Source of the DNA: a virus
Direction: 5' to 3' (one strand)
Virus record (IMG/VR): IMGVR_UViG_3300005831_000006
Location: 1-61,072 of that record
Length of the DNA stretch: 61,072 nucleotides
A program made the position numbers and the translations under genes. The notes under the pieces were generated by a model. The model ran no database searches. It had not been told where the DNA came from and was given only the letters and a program-made list of their open reading frames with translations. Numbering within the stretch: the stretch's first letter is position 1; each line of letters begins with the position of its first letter. Positions 1-9,090 of the stretch are shown one piece after another.

Positions 1-17
1 ATAACAAGGAAAATATA

Positions 18-449
18 ATGGTAAAATTATCAACAGATAGTGATCAAAATATAGAAGGGATAGAACTTGTATCGTGTAAAGTAGTTTTTACATTAAATCA
101 AAATATACCTGGAAAAACATCTCTATTTGACAAACACCCATCTTTAATCGGAGAAGAATCATTCTATTTTTATCATGGTAATAAAAAAAATCAAGTAAGA
201 TTTGATAATTATTTTGAAAAAGAATTTGTTAATCCAGATCACACTTATTGTATTTATAAATTTATAATTTATTTATATCATGGTGTAACTGAAATTATAA
301 TGAAAGCTACTAAACGTAGTGGTAATATTTCTGGATTTGTATTGTTTTTAGATTTAGATTTTATCACACCTGAAGATAACTTTATTCATATCATTTATGA
401 AACAAAAATATTTGAAAATCCTGGTGTTTATATATCTGCAAAAAAGTAA
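18..449 (+). CDS. Hypothetical protein, 143 aa
   Basis: No recognised family. The ATG follows an AAGGA ribosome binding site at positions 6-10. The protein is soluble-looking, with many aromatic and beta-prone residues in its second half and no signal peptide or clear catalytic motif. It is first of three small plus-strand genes ending at a shared hairpin near 1.1 kb, which resembles an accessory (host-interaction) cluster. That role is inferred only from position and size. Confidence 0.7.
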   Translation: MVKLSTDSDQNIEGIELVSCKVVFTLNQNIPGKTSLFDKHPSLIGEESFYFYHGNKKNQVRFDNYFEKEFVNPDHTYCIYKFIIYLYHGVTEIIMKATKRSGNISGFVLFLDLDFITPEDNFIHIIYETKIFENPGVYISAKK

Positions 450-526
450 ATACAAGAGATATAAATATTAAATGAATATAGAGTATCTATATCATATTTA
501 TCAATTACTTTTATAAGGACTAAAAA

Positions 527-760
527 ATGATTAAAATAATATTAATAATAGTATCTTTAATTTCTATAATATTATATACCGATAGTTGTAAAGGTACTAT
601 TATTAATATATTTACCGTACCTTCATTACTATTTTTAGATTTACCAATCTTAATAATATTTTATATTATAGCGACATTTTCAGAAAAATCAGAATTAGAA
701 AGATTTAAATCAATGAAAAAAGATGAAGAAATTCTCAGAAAAAATGGAATAATAAAATGA
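527..760 (+). CDS. Small two-helix membrane protein, 77 aa
   Basis: Two hydrophobic segments are visible, about residues 3-20 and 31-52. A charged Lys/Glu-rich tail follows and would probably face the cytoplasm. The start follows ATAAGGA. The stop overlaps the next start (ATGA), so the two genes are probably translationally coupled. The family is not recognised; small membrane proteins like this are common in phage accessory regions. Confidence 0.62.
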   Translation: MIKIILIIVSLISIILYTDSCKGTIINIFTVPSLLFLDLPILIIFYIIATFSEKSELERFKSMKKDEEILRKNGIIK

Positions 761-1059
761 ATAAAGAAGAACTTTTTCAAAAAGCAAGAGTTGGAGATGT
801 GAGTATTCTCACTCATCCAGATGTAAGTGTTATTAAAGATACATATGGTAATACACCAATACATATTCTCGCATACAAGGGTAAAGTAGAAGTACTTACT
901 CATAAAGATGCAAGTATTTCTAAAGATATTGGCGGTGATACAATATTACATATACTTGCAATATATAAGAAAAAAGAAATATTTGACCATAAGGATGTAA
1001 ATGTTGTAATAAATAATGATGATTTTACTCCTAAAGATATATACGATTTATGCGTTTGA
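757..1059 (+). CDS. Ankyrin-like repeat protein, 100 aa
   Basis: Three successive units of about 29 residues are visible. Each begins with H-(K/P)-D and carries D-x-x-G-(N/D)-T-(P/I)-(I/L)-H-I-L-A or a decayed version of it (units near residues 19-47, 48-76 and 77-100). This matches the ankyrin consensus G-x-T-P-L-H-x-A, so the protein probably binds another protein. It has no enzymatic domain. The start overlaps the previous stop by 4 bp. The bidirectional hairpin at 1091-1114 closes the operon. Confidence 0.66.
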   Translation: MNKEELFQKARVGDVSILTHPDVSVIKDTYGNTPIHILAYKGKVEVLTHKDASISKDIGGDTILHILAIYKKKEIFDHKDVNVVINNDDFTPKDIYDLCV

Positions 1060-1090
1060 TAATGTAACAGATTTCAATTGACGAATAAAA

Positions 1091-1114
1091 AAGAGAGGGA
1101 TTTCTCCCTCTCTT
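1091..1114. terminator. Bidirectional intrinsic terminator
   Basis: Perfect 10-bp stem (AAGAGAGGGA with its complement) and a 4-nt TTTC loop, with T-runs on both strands. It lies between the convergent ankyrin-like gene and the capsid gene. Confidence 0.85.
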
Positions 1115-1165
1115 TCTTTTTTCATACGATCAATATTCAAACCACATTCATAATTGATTACTCAA

Positions 1166-2995
1166 TTAGGGCTGCGGAAATGAAGTTTCGATAATATTTT
1201 TGTACAGCGAAGTCGGGTTGATCAGTGTGAGTTTTACACCCGCTAATGCGAGAATATCCCACGTATCATGTACCCAGAAGCTGATTGCATCGATTGCACT
1301 CTGACGACTATCACGGCTTTTGACGATACGCATGTCATAGGCATGATAGATACCGGAGGGCTGTACTTTCGGACTGTTACTGCGAAGGAAGCCATAAGTT
1401 GCACGGCCTTTCCAACGTTTATCGGACGAACCAATAAACTTTACACGCTGACCGAAATTGTCGGAATAAGCATAGGTTGCGATTTTCTTGAAACCGAAAC
1501 GTACTTCATTCGAATAATTCGACTCGGTGCTGTACTTGGTGTCGACAAAACGACGGATGTCAACCTGATAACCTACGAAAACCCATTCGCGATCGGATTC
1601 CTGTGTGAACTGAGTGTCACTTTCGGCAAGGATAAGGATGCTGCTAACAGTGTCCTTGATACCCTCTTCGATCCAGCTGAGTGGGCGTTCACCACCGTTA
1701 CCGCGCTGAGTCAGATCGATTGTTTCCTCAGCAGCAAAACCACCAAGTCGGCGATATGCGATATATTTGCTGAGAAGTGCTTCATTGGAAACGCATGCTT
1801 CGATGTTCTGAATCATGTGCCGTTCCATGTCGTTATCATTGATACCGGCAAGGATATTTGAGAATTCATTCGAAACGTATTTAACGATATCGGAAGACCC
1901 GGAATTTGCAGATACGAACTCATCCATAACTGTATCCATGGCAAGTCCGACAGACATGGTTTTACGAGGCGATGCAATCACGCGAGCGGTGATAACTTCA
2001 CGACCATGACGGATGCTTGAGGAAGCATTTGTAGGATTGAGGAATGGAATTTCGAACAATACGCCCTTAATACGATTTGTCATACATGCGGTAATACGAT
2101 ATTCACCGGTGTCACGATTGACATAAGCGGTAAAGAAATCACTTACAACCGTTGTATTATCTGCCAGTTTGAAAGAAAGCTCAACGCTGATGTGTCGAAT
2201 TGAAACAACATCGCCGCCGTAGCCTTTTACTTCTGAACGAGCAGAAACAACCACAGGAACGAGTTCGGAAGGGAGAGGAGCATTGGTTGTATCGATACGG
2301 GGATCAACCATGACTTCGGAAATCCGAATATCTTCGGCTAATGCCCAGTCGCGAATGTCTTTACCGGATTCGGTAATAACATTACCCTTAACACCAAGCT
2401 TTGCATACGATTTTCCACCAGCAACGAGAATACCGGTTTGTCCAGGAACAGCACCACCAGGAGTGAGATCCACATAATTTGGGTTCAGCATACCGGCAAT
2501 TGATCCATCACGAATTGCATTCGGGAGGAACTTACGGTCATTGATATCGGTTGAATCGGAGTCAATAGCATAGGCAATCTCGAACTGAATCGGGAATTCC
2601 CTGTCTTTATGATTAATGGCTTTATATACGTCAAGCATGATGCTTTTCGCATTGTAACCAAGAATGGTTGCCGGGATGAAGGCATCGAGAGCACCAAGGT
2701 TTGCACCAGGAGCAGTCGTATGATCGAACCCTTCTTCGGAGCGGAACAAAGAACTTGCTGCACCGTAGGTATGATGTTTCATTGAATTTGAGATCTGGTG
2801 TGTGATACGTTCACGTTCACTTTCCTCAGAAACATCGGCGAGAAGAAGGCTGAGATATGATTCGGTAGTGACACTATCACTAAAAATGCGACTCAGATTG
2901 ACGGAATTGAAAGGATCCAACCGAAATTCTGATTCGAATGATTGTGAGAGTTCGTCTATTCTGGCGTTAATCGGCTGATCAACAATTTTTGCCAT
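1166..2995 (-). CDS. Major capsid protein candidate, 609 aa
   Basis: Probable main head shell protein. The start has a near-perfect AGGAGG 6 bases upstream. The gene is last in a minus-strand cluster of prohead protease, 610-aa protein, acidic core-like protein and this gene, which parallels the T4 order 21-22-23. Its base composition is clearly richer in G+C than its neighbours, with favoured codons, as expected of the most highly expressed virion gene. The sequence shows mixed alpha/beta character, no enzyme motif and a Gly/Ala-rich segment around residues 85-110. I identify it by position, size and codon usage rather than by a diagnostic motif; another abundant structural protein is the alternative. 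Confidence 0.68.
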   Translation of the reverse strand: MAKIVDQPINARIDELSQSFESEFRLDPFNSVNLSRIFSDSVTTESYLSLLLADVSEESERERITHQISNSMKHHTYGAASSLFRSEEGFDHTTAPGANLGALDAFIPATILGYNAKSIMLDVYKAINHKDREFPIQFEIAYAIDSDSTDINDRKFLPNAIRDGSIAGMLNPNYVDLTPGGAVPGQTGILVAGGKSYAKLGVKGNVITESGKDIRDWALAEDIRISEVMVDPRIDTTNAPLPSELVPVVVSARSEVKGYGGDVVSIRHISVELSFKLADNTTVVSDFFTAYVNRDTGEYRITACMTNRIKGVLFEIPFLNPTNASSSIRHGREVITARVIASPRKTMSVGLAMDTVMDEFVSANSGSSDIVKYVSNEFSNILAGINDNDMERHMIQNIEACVSNEALLSKYIAYRRLGGFAAEETIDLTQRGNGGERPLSWIEEGIKDTVSSILILAESDTQFTQESDREWVFVGYQVDIRRFVDTKYSTESNYSNEVRFGFKKIATYAYSDNFGQRVKFIGSSDKRWKGRATYGFLRSNSPKVQPSGIYHAYDMRIVKSRDSRQSAIDAISFWVHDTWDILALAGVKLTLINPTSLYKNIIETSFPQP

Positions 2996-3004
2996 AGATT
3001 CCTC

Positions 3005-3556
3005 CTAAATGACATTCAAAATTTTATTATAAGTCTTGACGCAAGTTGTATACCTTAGCATAATAATCTTATAGTCCGAAACTCTATTGATTGAATTATT
3101 AGTAGCTAGAACAATATCAGCTAAACGAGCTAATTCATCGAGGGTGACAGGTTTTTTCTCGAACGAACTAGATTCATTGATATTATCCATACTATCTCTA
3201 ATCGACCAATATAGACTTACAAGCTTACTAGACAAAAGTATAAGGCGATTTTGGTCAAGATCTGGATCTTTAGATTCATCTTTGGAAGAAGTACCTAATT
3301 CACCATCTCCGCCATTACCATCGCCCATAGTATCCTCAGTGTCAGTAGTATCAGGTTCCATTGTAGACTCTTCATCAGATGGAGGTGTATCATCCTCAGG
3401 TGGCGTTGTGGTATTATCAATGTTGCCGCCCTCAGAATCATCATCCATTGGTGTTGAATCTTCAGCGGTATCTTTTACTATAGATCCGATAGATTCTAAT
3501 CCATTAATTTGTTCTTTATTTTTACCCAGTACTAGATAAATCCAGTCAGCATTCAT
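3005..3556 (-). CDS. Acidic protein, probable prohead core/scaffold, 183 aa
   Basis: Residues about 30-100 are a low-complexity Asp/Glu/Thr/Ser/Pro/Gly stretch, followed by a predicted helical C-terminal part (about 105-183). The start follows GAGAGGAG. The gene ends 9 bp before the capsid gene start, so the two are surely co-transcribed. T4 encodes its scaffold gp22 between the prohead protease and the capsid protein, so a core, scaffold or decoration role is the natural guess. No sequence motif proves it. Confidence 0.55.
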   Translation of the reverse strand: MNADWIYLVLGKNKEQINGLESIGSIVKDTAEDSTPMDDDSEGGNIDNTTTPPEDDTPPSDEESTMEPDTTDTEDTMGDGNGGDGELGTSSKDESKDPDLDQNRLILLSSKLVSLYWSIRDSMDNINESSSFEKKPVTLDELARLADIVLATNNSINRVSDYKIIMLRYTTCVKTYNKILNVI

Positions 3557-3647
3557 AGATCTCCTCTCTATGATATAAAATTTAAAATCAGGAGTATATG
3601 AATTTAAATTAAAATAAAATACTACTCATTATTATATTACGAATTAA

Positions 3648-3669
3648 AAAGAAGGGTTTCCCCTTCTTT
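3648..3669 (-). terminator. Terminator after the 610-aa gene
   Basis: 9-bp stem AAAGAAGGG / CCCTTCTTT with a 4-nt loop. The T-run on the minus strand lies just 3' of the 610-aa gene and upstream of the acidic protein gene. Confidence 0.75.
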
Positions 3670-3679
3670 AATAATTCAG

Positions 3680-5512
3680 TCAATCTTCTCTACTTATAAG
3701 ATAGAGGTATTCATAATTTGTCAATCCGGTAATTATTTCCCGAAGACCTGTTGCGATATTTTCTCCAGTATCACCGTCAAGCATAGCTGAATTAAAATTA
3801 CCGTCTCGTAATATCTGAAACGGAGATCGGATAACTCTCTCACTATACTTTGTATCAATGACATTAAGTTTAATAAGTTTATTAAAATCAATACCAGGAG
3901 TTGAGTTAAGTGTTGACCTTATGAAACTGTAATCATAGGCTCCTACACTTACAATGTACGGCACTTTCATATACTGATTATCTCTTACAGCATCAATAAG
4001 ATTATCAAAACTTAAATCGTTAAAATCAATCTCATTAAGACGTTTGAAATATCCTGTTTCAAAAGGAGAACCGAACTTTTTAGAATACATAAATTCCATA
4101 GCTTCATAATATCTTGCTGTGATAGCATCGATAATATACGAAGCTCTCTCATACGCTTTCGTATATGGAACTTTCGTTATAGGAAGAACTTTCTTTACAG
4201 TTGAATCTCCGGGAGTTTCAACATCAACACACAATGGATCAACACCATCAATTAAAAATGGAGTCTTTGACAAATTCCAGTATTTATATACTGTATCGAT
4301 CAACTTCTCTACATATTTCAATTTAAACCATGATGTTACAAATTCTTTATCTGATGTCGGATTCATTACTTTGCCAGCCTCGATGACAGCTACTTTAGCA
4401 ATACGTTCATACGCATGAGCATCAAGAATTGCAGTATACTTTATCAGATTACTATAATCGAGATTATTTTCACCTTTGAGAAATTCAACCATTGGTGGAT
4501 TGTATGAATTATTACTACGCAGTAAATACCTTCTGTAATAGAATCTCCAATCATATGAATGATCGCCAACATACATCGGACTTGTAGGTTTGAGAACTTC
4601 TCTAAATAAGGCTACCATTCTGTCCTGTGTCGTATTCATTTTCGACAATGTGATAGTTTTCAAATCAGTATCAGGGGTTATATTATTACGTTTATCGTAA
4701 ACGATCCCAAATTCTTTACCGGCTGAACGTAATACAGATGAAAATTTATCATCAAAAGTTATACCGATTGATTTTTCAAGGTAAGATGTAAATGTATCTG
4801 ATATGAAACAAAGTTGTAAGATATTATACATTTTGTCTTCTGAGAACTTACAGTTCTTAGAAATAAAATCTATTACAGCTGTTCCAGTTATAGATAGATT
4901 ATCATCACCATATGCAAATAAATCATTTATCTGATCATTATCCAACGATTCCATAATTGCACCAAGTACAGTATAAATAATTGCTGTATTCATTGCACCG
5001 AGTATTTCAGCATGATTAAAACATTCGATACCTTTATCGAAATATGTTGAAAGACACATTAATGGATGCTGGGTAACAATTGTACTTTTATCTTTTGAAA
5101 ATTCATCGATCATTTTATTGAAATGAGAGTATGATAATTCATCAAACTCTTTTACAAGACCGATCGATGTACTAGCAACTTCCTCTTCGTAACTGTAACT
5201 ATTAAAACAGAGAGTAAAGAAAGGTTGAGAAATACACATCATCATCAATTTTCCAGTATTGAAAAATAACTTTGACAGATCTCTATTACTTATGAGTTTC
5301 TGTTCAGTCTTTCTCATGTATACTGGTATATCTGAAATCTTTTTAAGAATTTCTGATGAATAAGGTGAACCTTGGAAGAGTGTTGAATACTCATCATTAG
5401 TTCCAATTTTTTCCTCATCGATTGCATATCGGAGAAACATGAATGCTGAAAAAATATCCATAGGTTTTTCAAAATAACAAACCTCAGCTGGATTGATAAT
5501 ATTAGTTATCAT
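3680..5512 (-). CDS. Unknown protein of the head cluster, 610 aa
   Basis: Family not recognised. Mostly helical and soluble, without P-loop, protease or nuclease signature. It lies between the prohead protease and the acidic core-like gene on the same strand, so a head-assembly or internal-head role is likely by context. Portal proteins of T4-type phages have a similar length, but I see nothing portal-specific, so I do not call it one. The start has GGAG about 11 bases upstream. Hairpins lie on both sides (3648-3669 and 5552-5567), so it may be an independent transcript. Confidence 0.6.
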   Translation of the reverse strand: MITNIINPAEVCYFEKPMDIFSAFMFLRYAIDEEKIGTNDEYSTLFQGSPYSSEILKKISDIPVYMRKTEQKLISNRDLSKLFFNTGKLMMMCISQPFFTLCFNSYSYEEEVASTSIGLVKEFDELSYSHFNKMIDEFSKDKSTIVTQHPLMCLSTYFDKGIECFNHAEILGAMNTAIIYTVLGAIMESLDNDQINDLFAYGDDNLSITGTAVIDFISKNCKFSEDKMYNILQLCFISDTFTSYLEKSIGITFDDKFSSVLRSAGKEFGIVYDKRNNITPDTDLKTITLSKMNTTQDRMVALFREVLKPTSPMYVGDHSYDWRFYYRRYLLRSNNSYNPPMVEFLKGENNLDYSNLIKYTAILDAHAYERIAKVAVIEAGKVMNPTSDKEFVTSWFKLKYVEKLIDTVYKYWNLSKTPFLIDGVDPLCVDVETPGDSTVKKVLPITKVPYTKAYERASYIIDAITARYYEAMEFMYSKKFGSPFETGYFKRLNEIDFNDLSFDNLIDAVRDNQYMKVPYIVSVGAYDYSFIRSTLNSTPGIDFNKLIKLNVIDTKYSERVIRSPFQILRDGNFNSAMLDGDTGENIATGLREIITGLTNYEYLYLISRED

Positions 5513-5551
5513 AACTATTGTGCTCCATAGAGTATAAGTTTCAATAAATGT

Positions 5552-5567
5552 GGGGTATTTCTACCCC
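5552..5567. terminator. Short GC hairpin between protease and 610-aa genes
   Basis: GGGGTA / TACCCC stem with a TTTC loop. The T-tract is poor on both strands, so it may be an attenuator or RNA-stability hairpin rather than a strong terminator. Confidence 0.5.
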
Positions 5568-5588
5568 CTTAACGCAACGCACACTTTT

Positions 5589-6452
5589 TTATAGAATACT
5601 GCTTAATAACGCATGGTTCAATGGAAGATCGAGACGCAAACCTTCCTCCGATACAACCGTAAGTGTATTTTTATCGGTAATATTCATACTATCTTTCTCG
5701 AAATTGATTCCGAAAAGATCCGATGCTATGATCATACCTTCTTCTGACCTTGACATATCACGAATTTCATCGACTGGACGGTTGTATTCAATTTGAGTAT
5801 AACTCTCTGTACTTACTTTCGTTTTATTACCGGATGTTATTGTAACCTTATCGTTCTTGGTTATGTTAGCATAAGCTTCCGGATTCATAATACGAGCATT
5901 TGTAAGACCTGGTCGAGTTACACAGTCAAATGTAGTAACGTACATAAGATGTTTTTTGACAACATATTTGCCATTTTTATCCTCTTTTACAATGTGAGTC
6001 GGAGTATATGCTCGGATTGACATTGCTAAGTTTGAACCATGATTAAGAAGAAGATCTCTGTATGTTTCACCAAAAGGACCGCACCACTGTACAATTCCTT
6101 TAATATCGTTACCATCAGGCCAATATGAATCGATACGATGAGCCCAACGAGAGGGTTCAACTCTCATAAGACGTTTAAGAGGAAGTACTTCCTCTGTATC
6201 CGATGCAGGATGCTCAGCTTCACCCATAAGCGTTTTTTGCTCAAGTCTTTCGGAAAAGAAACTATGCTGCAAACTTGCAAGTACATCATCAAGAGGATAG
6301 AAAGTTCTATTTCTTGATAATATATCACAATTTATAAGAGTACATTTGAAAGTTTTACCATCATCAGATACTAATTCAGCATCTTTTATATGATTAAAAC
6401 TTTCCATAGTTACAATTATTGGCTGTGTTAAATCGACAATCTTATTTTTCAT
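5589..6452 (-). CDS. Prohead core protease (T4 gp21-like)
   Basis: Maturation protease that cleaves core and capsid proteins inside the prohead. Three landmarks match the T4 gp21 family in order. N-R-T-F-Y-P near residues 48-53 corresponds to N-K-R-L-Y-P of gp21. G-E-A-E-H-P near 78-83 holds the catalytic His (gp21: G-E-L-N-H-P). M-S-I-R-A near 145-149 holds the catalytic Ser (gp21: S-S-R). The remaining C-terminal third is less conserved and may be removed by autoprocessing. The start follows AGAAGG. It is the first gene of the head cluster, upstream of the core-like and capsid genes. Confidence 0.85.
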   Translation of the reverse strand: MKNKIVDLTQPIIVTMESFNHIKDAELVSDDGKTFKCTLINCDILSRNRTFYPLDDVLASLQHSFFSERLEQKTLMGEAEHPASDTEEVLPLKRLMRVEPSRWAHRIDSYWPDGNDIKGIVQWCGPFGETYRDLLLNHGSNLAMSIRAYTPTHIVKEDKNGKYVVKKHLMYVTTFDCVTRPGLTNARIMNPEAYANITKNDKVTITSGNKTKVSTESYTQIEYNRPVDEIRDMSRSEEGMIIASDLFGINFEKDSMNITDKNTLTVVSEEGLRLDLPLNHALLSSIL

Positions 6453-6536
6453 AATGAAAACCTTCTTTAAACTGTTTTAAAATATATATTACATAGTGAT
6501 ATACGTCTATTTAATAATTTACATATAAGGAATAAT

Positions 6537-7358
6537 ATGAGAACAATTTTAAAAATACATCCAATAACATTGAAAATTTTAGATGTTTTCGAATCATTAT
6601 CGGATGCATATGAAATAACCGGTATTAGTTTTAGAAATATACAACAAGTATGCGCACATACAAGATACCAAGCTGGAGGGTATTTTTGGAGATATTATGA
6701 TGAATTTGTTTTTAATAATCATGTTAAAGGTTACTCATTAACAGATAACTTATTAAATAATAAATTTCAACACAATCCTTTAGATTTTACACTATACGGT
6801 TATTTAAATAACTACATCAATCCATCATTCTTGTTTGTACCTGGAGAATTATGGAAAGATGTTCCTGGTTATGAAGGATTATATCAGATAAGTAATCTCG
6901 GTAGATTAATTTCAATTAAATATAGTCCATTTATATTTCTAAAAAATCCAACTCCTGATAAGGATGGATATTTACAAATTGGCTTATATGATGGTAATAG
7001 GATTCGTAAAACCTATAGATTACACCGTATAGTAGGATTCACATGGATTTCTAATCCAAATAATTTACCAGTTATTAATCATAAGAACGAGATTAAAAGT
7101 GACAATCGTTCTATAAATTTAGAATGGTGTACTCAAAAATATAATGTAAATTATGGAACTGGTTTACTTAGACTTGGTAAAACTCTTGGAAAGTTAGTAG
7201 AACAAATTGATATTAATACCGGTAAAGTTATAAATGAGTTTTGGAGTATGAATGAAGCTGCAAGAGAGACGGGAATACAAATTGCCAATATTTCAGCAGT
7301 ATGTAGAGGTAAGTTACGACAAACCGGTGGATATATCTGGAGATTTAAAACTATCTAA
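6537..7358 (+). CDS. HNH homing endonuclease (NUMOD1-NUMOD4-HNH-NUMOD1)
   Basis: Free-standing homing endonuclease. Residues about 3-55 form a NUMOD1-type DNA-binding module ending in G-G-Y-F-W-R. About 105-130 is a NUMOD4 module (G-E-L-W-K-D-V-P-G-Y-E-G-L-Y-Q). An HNH_3 nuclease core follows, with L-H-R-I-V, I-N-H-K-N-E and N-L-E-W-C-T near 160-205. The end (about 220-272) is a second NUMOD1 module closing with G-G-Y-I-W-R-F. It lies on the strand opposite to the flanking head genes, with its own Shine-Dalgarno (AAGGAA) and terminator, as typical for a recently inserted selfish gene. It is a close paralogue of the gene at 21.7-22.5 kb. Confidence 0.92.
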   Translation: MRTILKIHPITLKILDVFESLSDAYEITGISFRNIQQVCAHTRYQAGGYFWRYYDEFVFNNHVKGYSLTDNLLNNKFQHNPLDFTLYGYLNNYINPSFLFVPGELWKDVPGYEGLYQISNLGRLISIKYSPFIFLKNPTPDKDGYLQIGLYDGNRIRKTYRLHRIVGFTWISNPNNLPVINHKNEIKSDNRSINLEWCTQKYNVNYGTGLLRLGKTLGKLVEQIDINTGKVINEFWSMNEAARETGIQIANISAVCRGKLRQTGGYIWRFKTI

Positions 7359-7362
7359 AGAC

Positions 7363-7388
7363 GGGTGATTAAAATTCACCCTTTTTTT
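7363..7388 (+). terminator. Terminator of the HNH gene
   Basis: GGGTGA / TCACCC stem with a 7-nt loop, followed by seven T. The T-run overlaps the stop codon of the convergent gene. Confidence 0.75.
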
Positions 7389-8118
7389 AATAACCCGTAT
7401 TGTAATTAAAGATCTCTTCGAAACGATTTGGGTCCTTAAAGTAGTCGGCTTCCATAACTTCAAGTAAGTCATCACGCTTTGATTCATAGTCATTAAAACC
7501 GGCAATATAATCCTTTAACTCTATACCACCAAAACTTCCTCCATCAGACATAGTATAAAATTTATAATATAAAGCAATCTTACAATCAGCTTCATACAAT
7601 GATTTTACCATTTCGTGGTATCCAGTACTAATCTCTTCCAATTTCTTTACTCTATACATAGATATAGTAAAATCCATATGAGTTTTAGCAATTGGAGAGA
7701 TTACGACTATATTCGGAGCCTCAAATGCAGCTGTATACCGTACATCTACCATATTGGTAGCAGAAACAGCTTTCGAAATTAATGAATCGACTAAACCATT
7801 ATGACTATATACTCCGCCTCCGATATAGTTTCTCGGGTAATGGAAAGTTGATATACCTGTATAAGGGTATAAATTATCCATCATCGGTATTACATAACGG
7901 GTAGAATTATTATTTCTACCTAGAGAGTCAGAAGATAATACAGCCATACCTTGATTGACATTAATACCCTTTACTACAGATGGATAAAAACTACTTATAG
8001 CTGTAAGCGTCTCTTCCATCAAAACATCAATCCAAAATTCTGTATCGACAGCTTTAAATACTGGATCTGGTAGACGTTTTTTCATTCTACTTATCAACGT
8101 ATTTATTGTTAAAGACAT
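7387..8118 (-). CDS. Probable virion protein, 243 aa
   Basis: No motif that names a family. The N-terminal part is helical and the middle is beta-rich with Gly/Asn/Tyr segments. Size and place, upstream of the prohead protease on the same strand, suggest a head-completion, neck or connector role, but this is inference only. The start has GGAGGG 6 bases upstream. An AACA-N6-TG motif lies at 8150-8161, upstream on the same strand. Confidence 0.6.
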   Translation of the reverse strand: MSLTINTLISRMKKRLPDPVFKAVDTEFWIDVLMEETLTAISSFYPSVVKGINVNQGMAVLSSDSLGRNNNSTRYVIPMMDNLYPYTGISTFHYPRNYIGGGVYSHNGLVDSLISKAVSATNMVDVRYTAAFEAPNIVVISPIAKTHMDFTISMYRVKKLEEISTGYHEMVKSLYEADCKIALYYKFYTMSDGGSFGGIELKDYIAGFNDYESKRDDLLEVMEADYFKDPNRFEEIFNYNTGY

Positions 8119-8149
8119 ATTTTTCCCTCCATGATGACATCATTTGTAT

Positions 8150-8161
8150 CATTATATTGTT
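8150..8161 (-). promoter_or_regulatory. AACA-N6-TG promoter-like motif
   Basis: Reads AACAATATAATG on the minus strand, 32 bp upstream of the 243-aa gene. It belongs to the window-wide motif family described in the findings. Confidence 0.5.
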
Positions 8162-8240
8162 CAAGTAAAAAAAGAAAACATATTATTAATAGATAATAGA
8201 TCCCGTAATATAGTAGTAAGTCCTTATAAAAGGATGTATT

Positions 8241-8525
8241 ATGAGTATGAAAAATATAATATCAGAGATGTTAATCATCTTATCTGATAATATTATTAAT
8301 AAATACAATGATATGACTGGGAAACATTGTTACTTGATTTTGGATAATAATAAAACTTGTTTTTATGAAGATAAAGATGGAATTGAAATACTTATGGGGA
8401 TAATCTTTATAAATGAACATTGTTTGAATTCGTTCTGTGAGTATGGGGAAATATTGAAATATACAAACTTAAAAGATATAGCAAGATCATTTTATTTATT
8501 AAATATACTTAATACAATTAAATGA
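8241..8525 (+). CDS. Hypothetical protein, 94 aa
   Basis: Small soluble protein of unknown family, with an Ile/Asn-rich helical N-terminus and two cysteines in the middle. The AAAAGGATG ribosome binding site is well placed. It is a single-gene unit with its own hairpin immediately after the stop. The upstream leader contains GTAAGTCCTTAT, matching 12 bases of the hairpin core of the inverted repeat at 38 and 50.8 kb; this may be chance. Confidence 0.6.
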   Translation: MSMKNIISEMLIILSDNIINKYNDMTGKHCYLILDNNKTCFYEDKDGIEILMGIIFINEHCLNSFCEYGEILKYTNLKDIARSFYLLNILNTIK

Positions 8526-8549
8526 TGGGGTTAAAATCCCATTTTTATT
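8525..8549 (+). terminator. Terminator of the 94-aa gene
   Basis: ATGGG / CCCAT stem with an 8-nt loop, then a T-run. Confidence 0.65.
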
Positions 8550-8691
8550 TTGTATATTTATATGAATAGTTAAATGTAGCTTTAATAGTATAATTTAAAC
8601 GTATAATTAAATTATATATAATATTTTTGTAGCAGGAAGTAAATCAAAATTCATTAAATAATGTCTTTTTAAACCAAAGGAGAGATTTGTT

Positions 8692-9075
8692 ATGTCAAAG
8701 AGCAACAAGACCAAGACAATCACCTTCGAGAGTCAACTCGAACGAATGTCAGAAGAACACGGTATTCCAGTTCAGGATAGTTTGAACGTTTTTTCCGGAT
8801 ATAAGAAAGTAATGGAATCGATTATCACTGAGGAAGTCGGTAAAGATACTGCCGATTTTGAATTCTTTACACCACTCGGAATTCTTGGATTTAAGAAGGT
8901 TCCTGAGTCGGAGAGAATCAACACAGCAGATGGTACAAAATTCATTGCTCCGGAGCATTACAATACAAATTATGCATTCCCTGTCAGATTCATTGCTCTG
9001 GCGAATGTAAATGTTGATTTCAGTAAAGTCCCGACAATGTCCGATATCACGAAATCGAAATTGAAAGTAGCTTAA
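8692..9075 (+). CDS. HU/IHF-like DNA-binding protein candidate, 127 aa
   Basis: Residues about 55-105 follow the HU pattern. A strand ending in P-L-G-I-L-G-F-K-K-V matches G-F-G-T-F-x-V of HU. It is followed by a charged beta-arm-like stretch with T-A-D-G-T-K-F-I-A-P, then Y-A-F-P-V-R-F in place of V-x-A-F-K-P-G-K. The N-terminus is extended and helical. G+C content and codon choice are higher than in neighbours, which suggests an abundant protein, as fits a DNA-packaging histone-like factor. The ribosome binding site AAAGGAGAG is strong. It stands alone with a double terminator. The HU assignment is pattern-based and moderate. Confidence 0.6.
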   Translation: MSKSNKTKTITFESQLERMSEEHGIPVQDSLNVFSGYKKVMESIITEEVGKDTADFEFFTPLGILGFKKVPESERINTADGTKFIAPEHYNTNYAFPVRFIALANVNVDFSKVPTMSDITKSKLKVA

Positions 9076-9090
9076 TACTATCACCGGTTT

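Noticed and set aside
1268-1861. 197-codon open frame opposite the capsid gene
   Set aside because: A shadow of the G+C-richer capsid gene. There is no ribosome binding site and the protein is implausible.
8218-8229. GTAAGTCCTTAT resembling the inverted-repeat hairpin core
   Set aside because: Only 12 bases match, the right arm is absent, and the segment is next to an AAGGA ribosome binding site. Likely chance.
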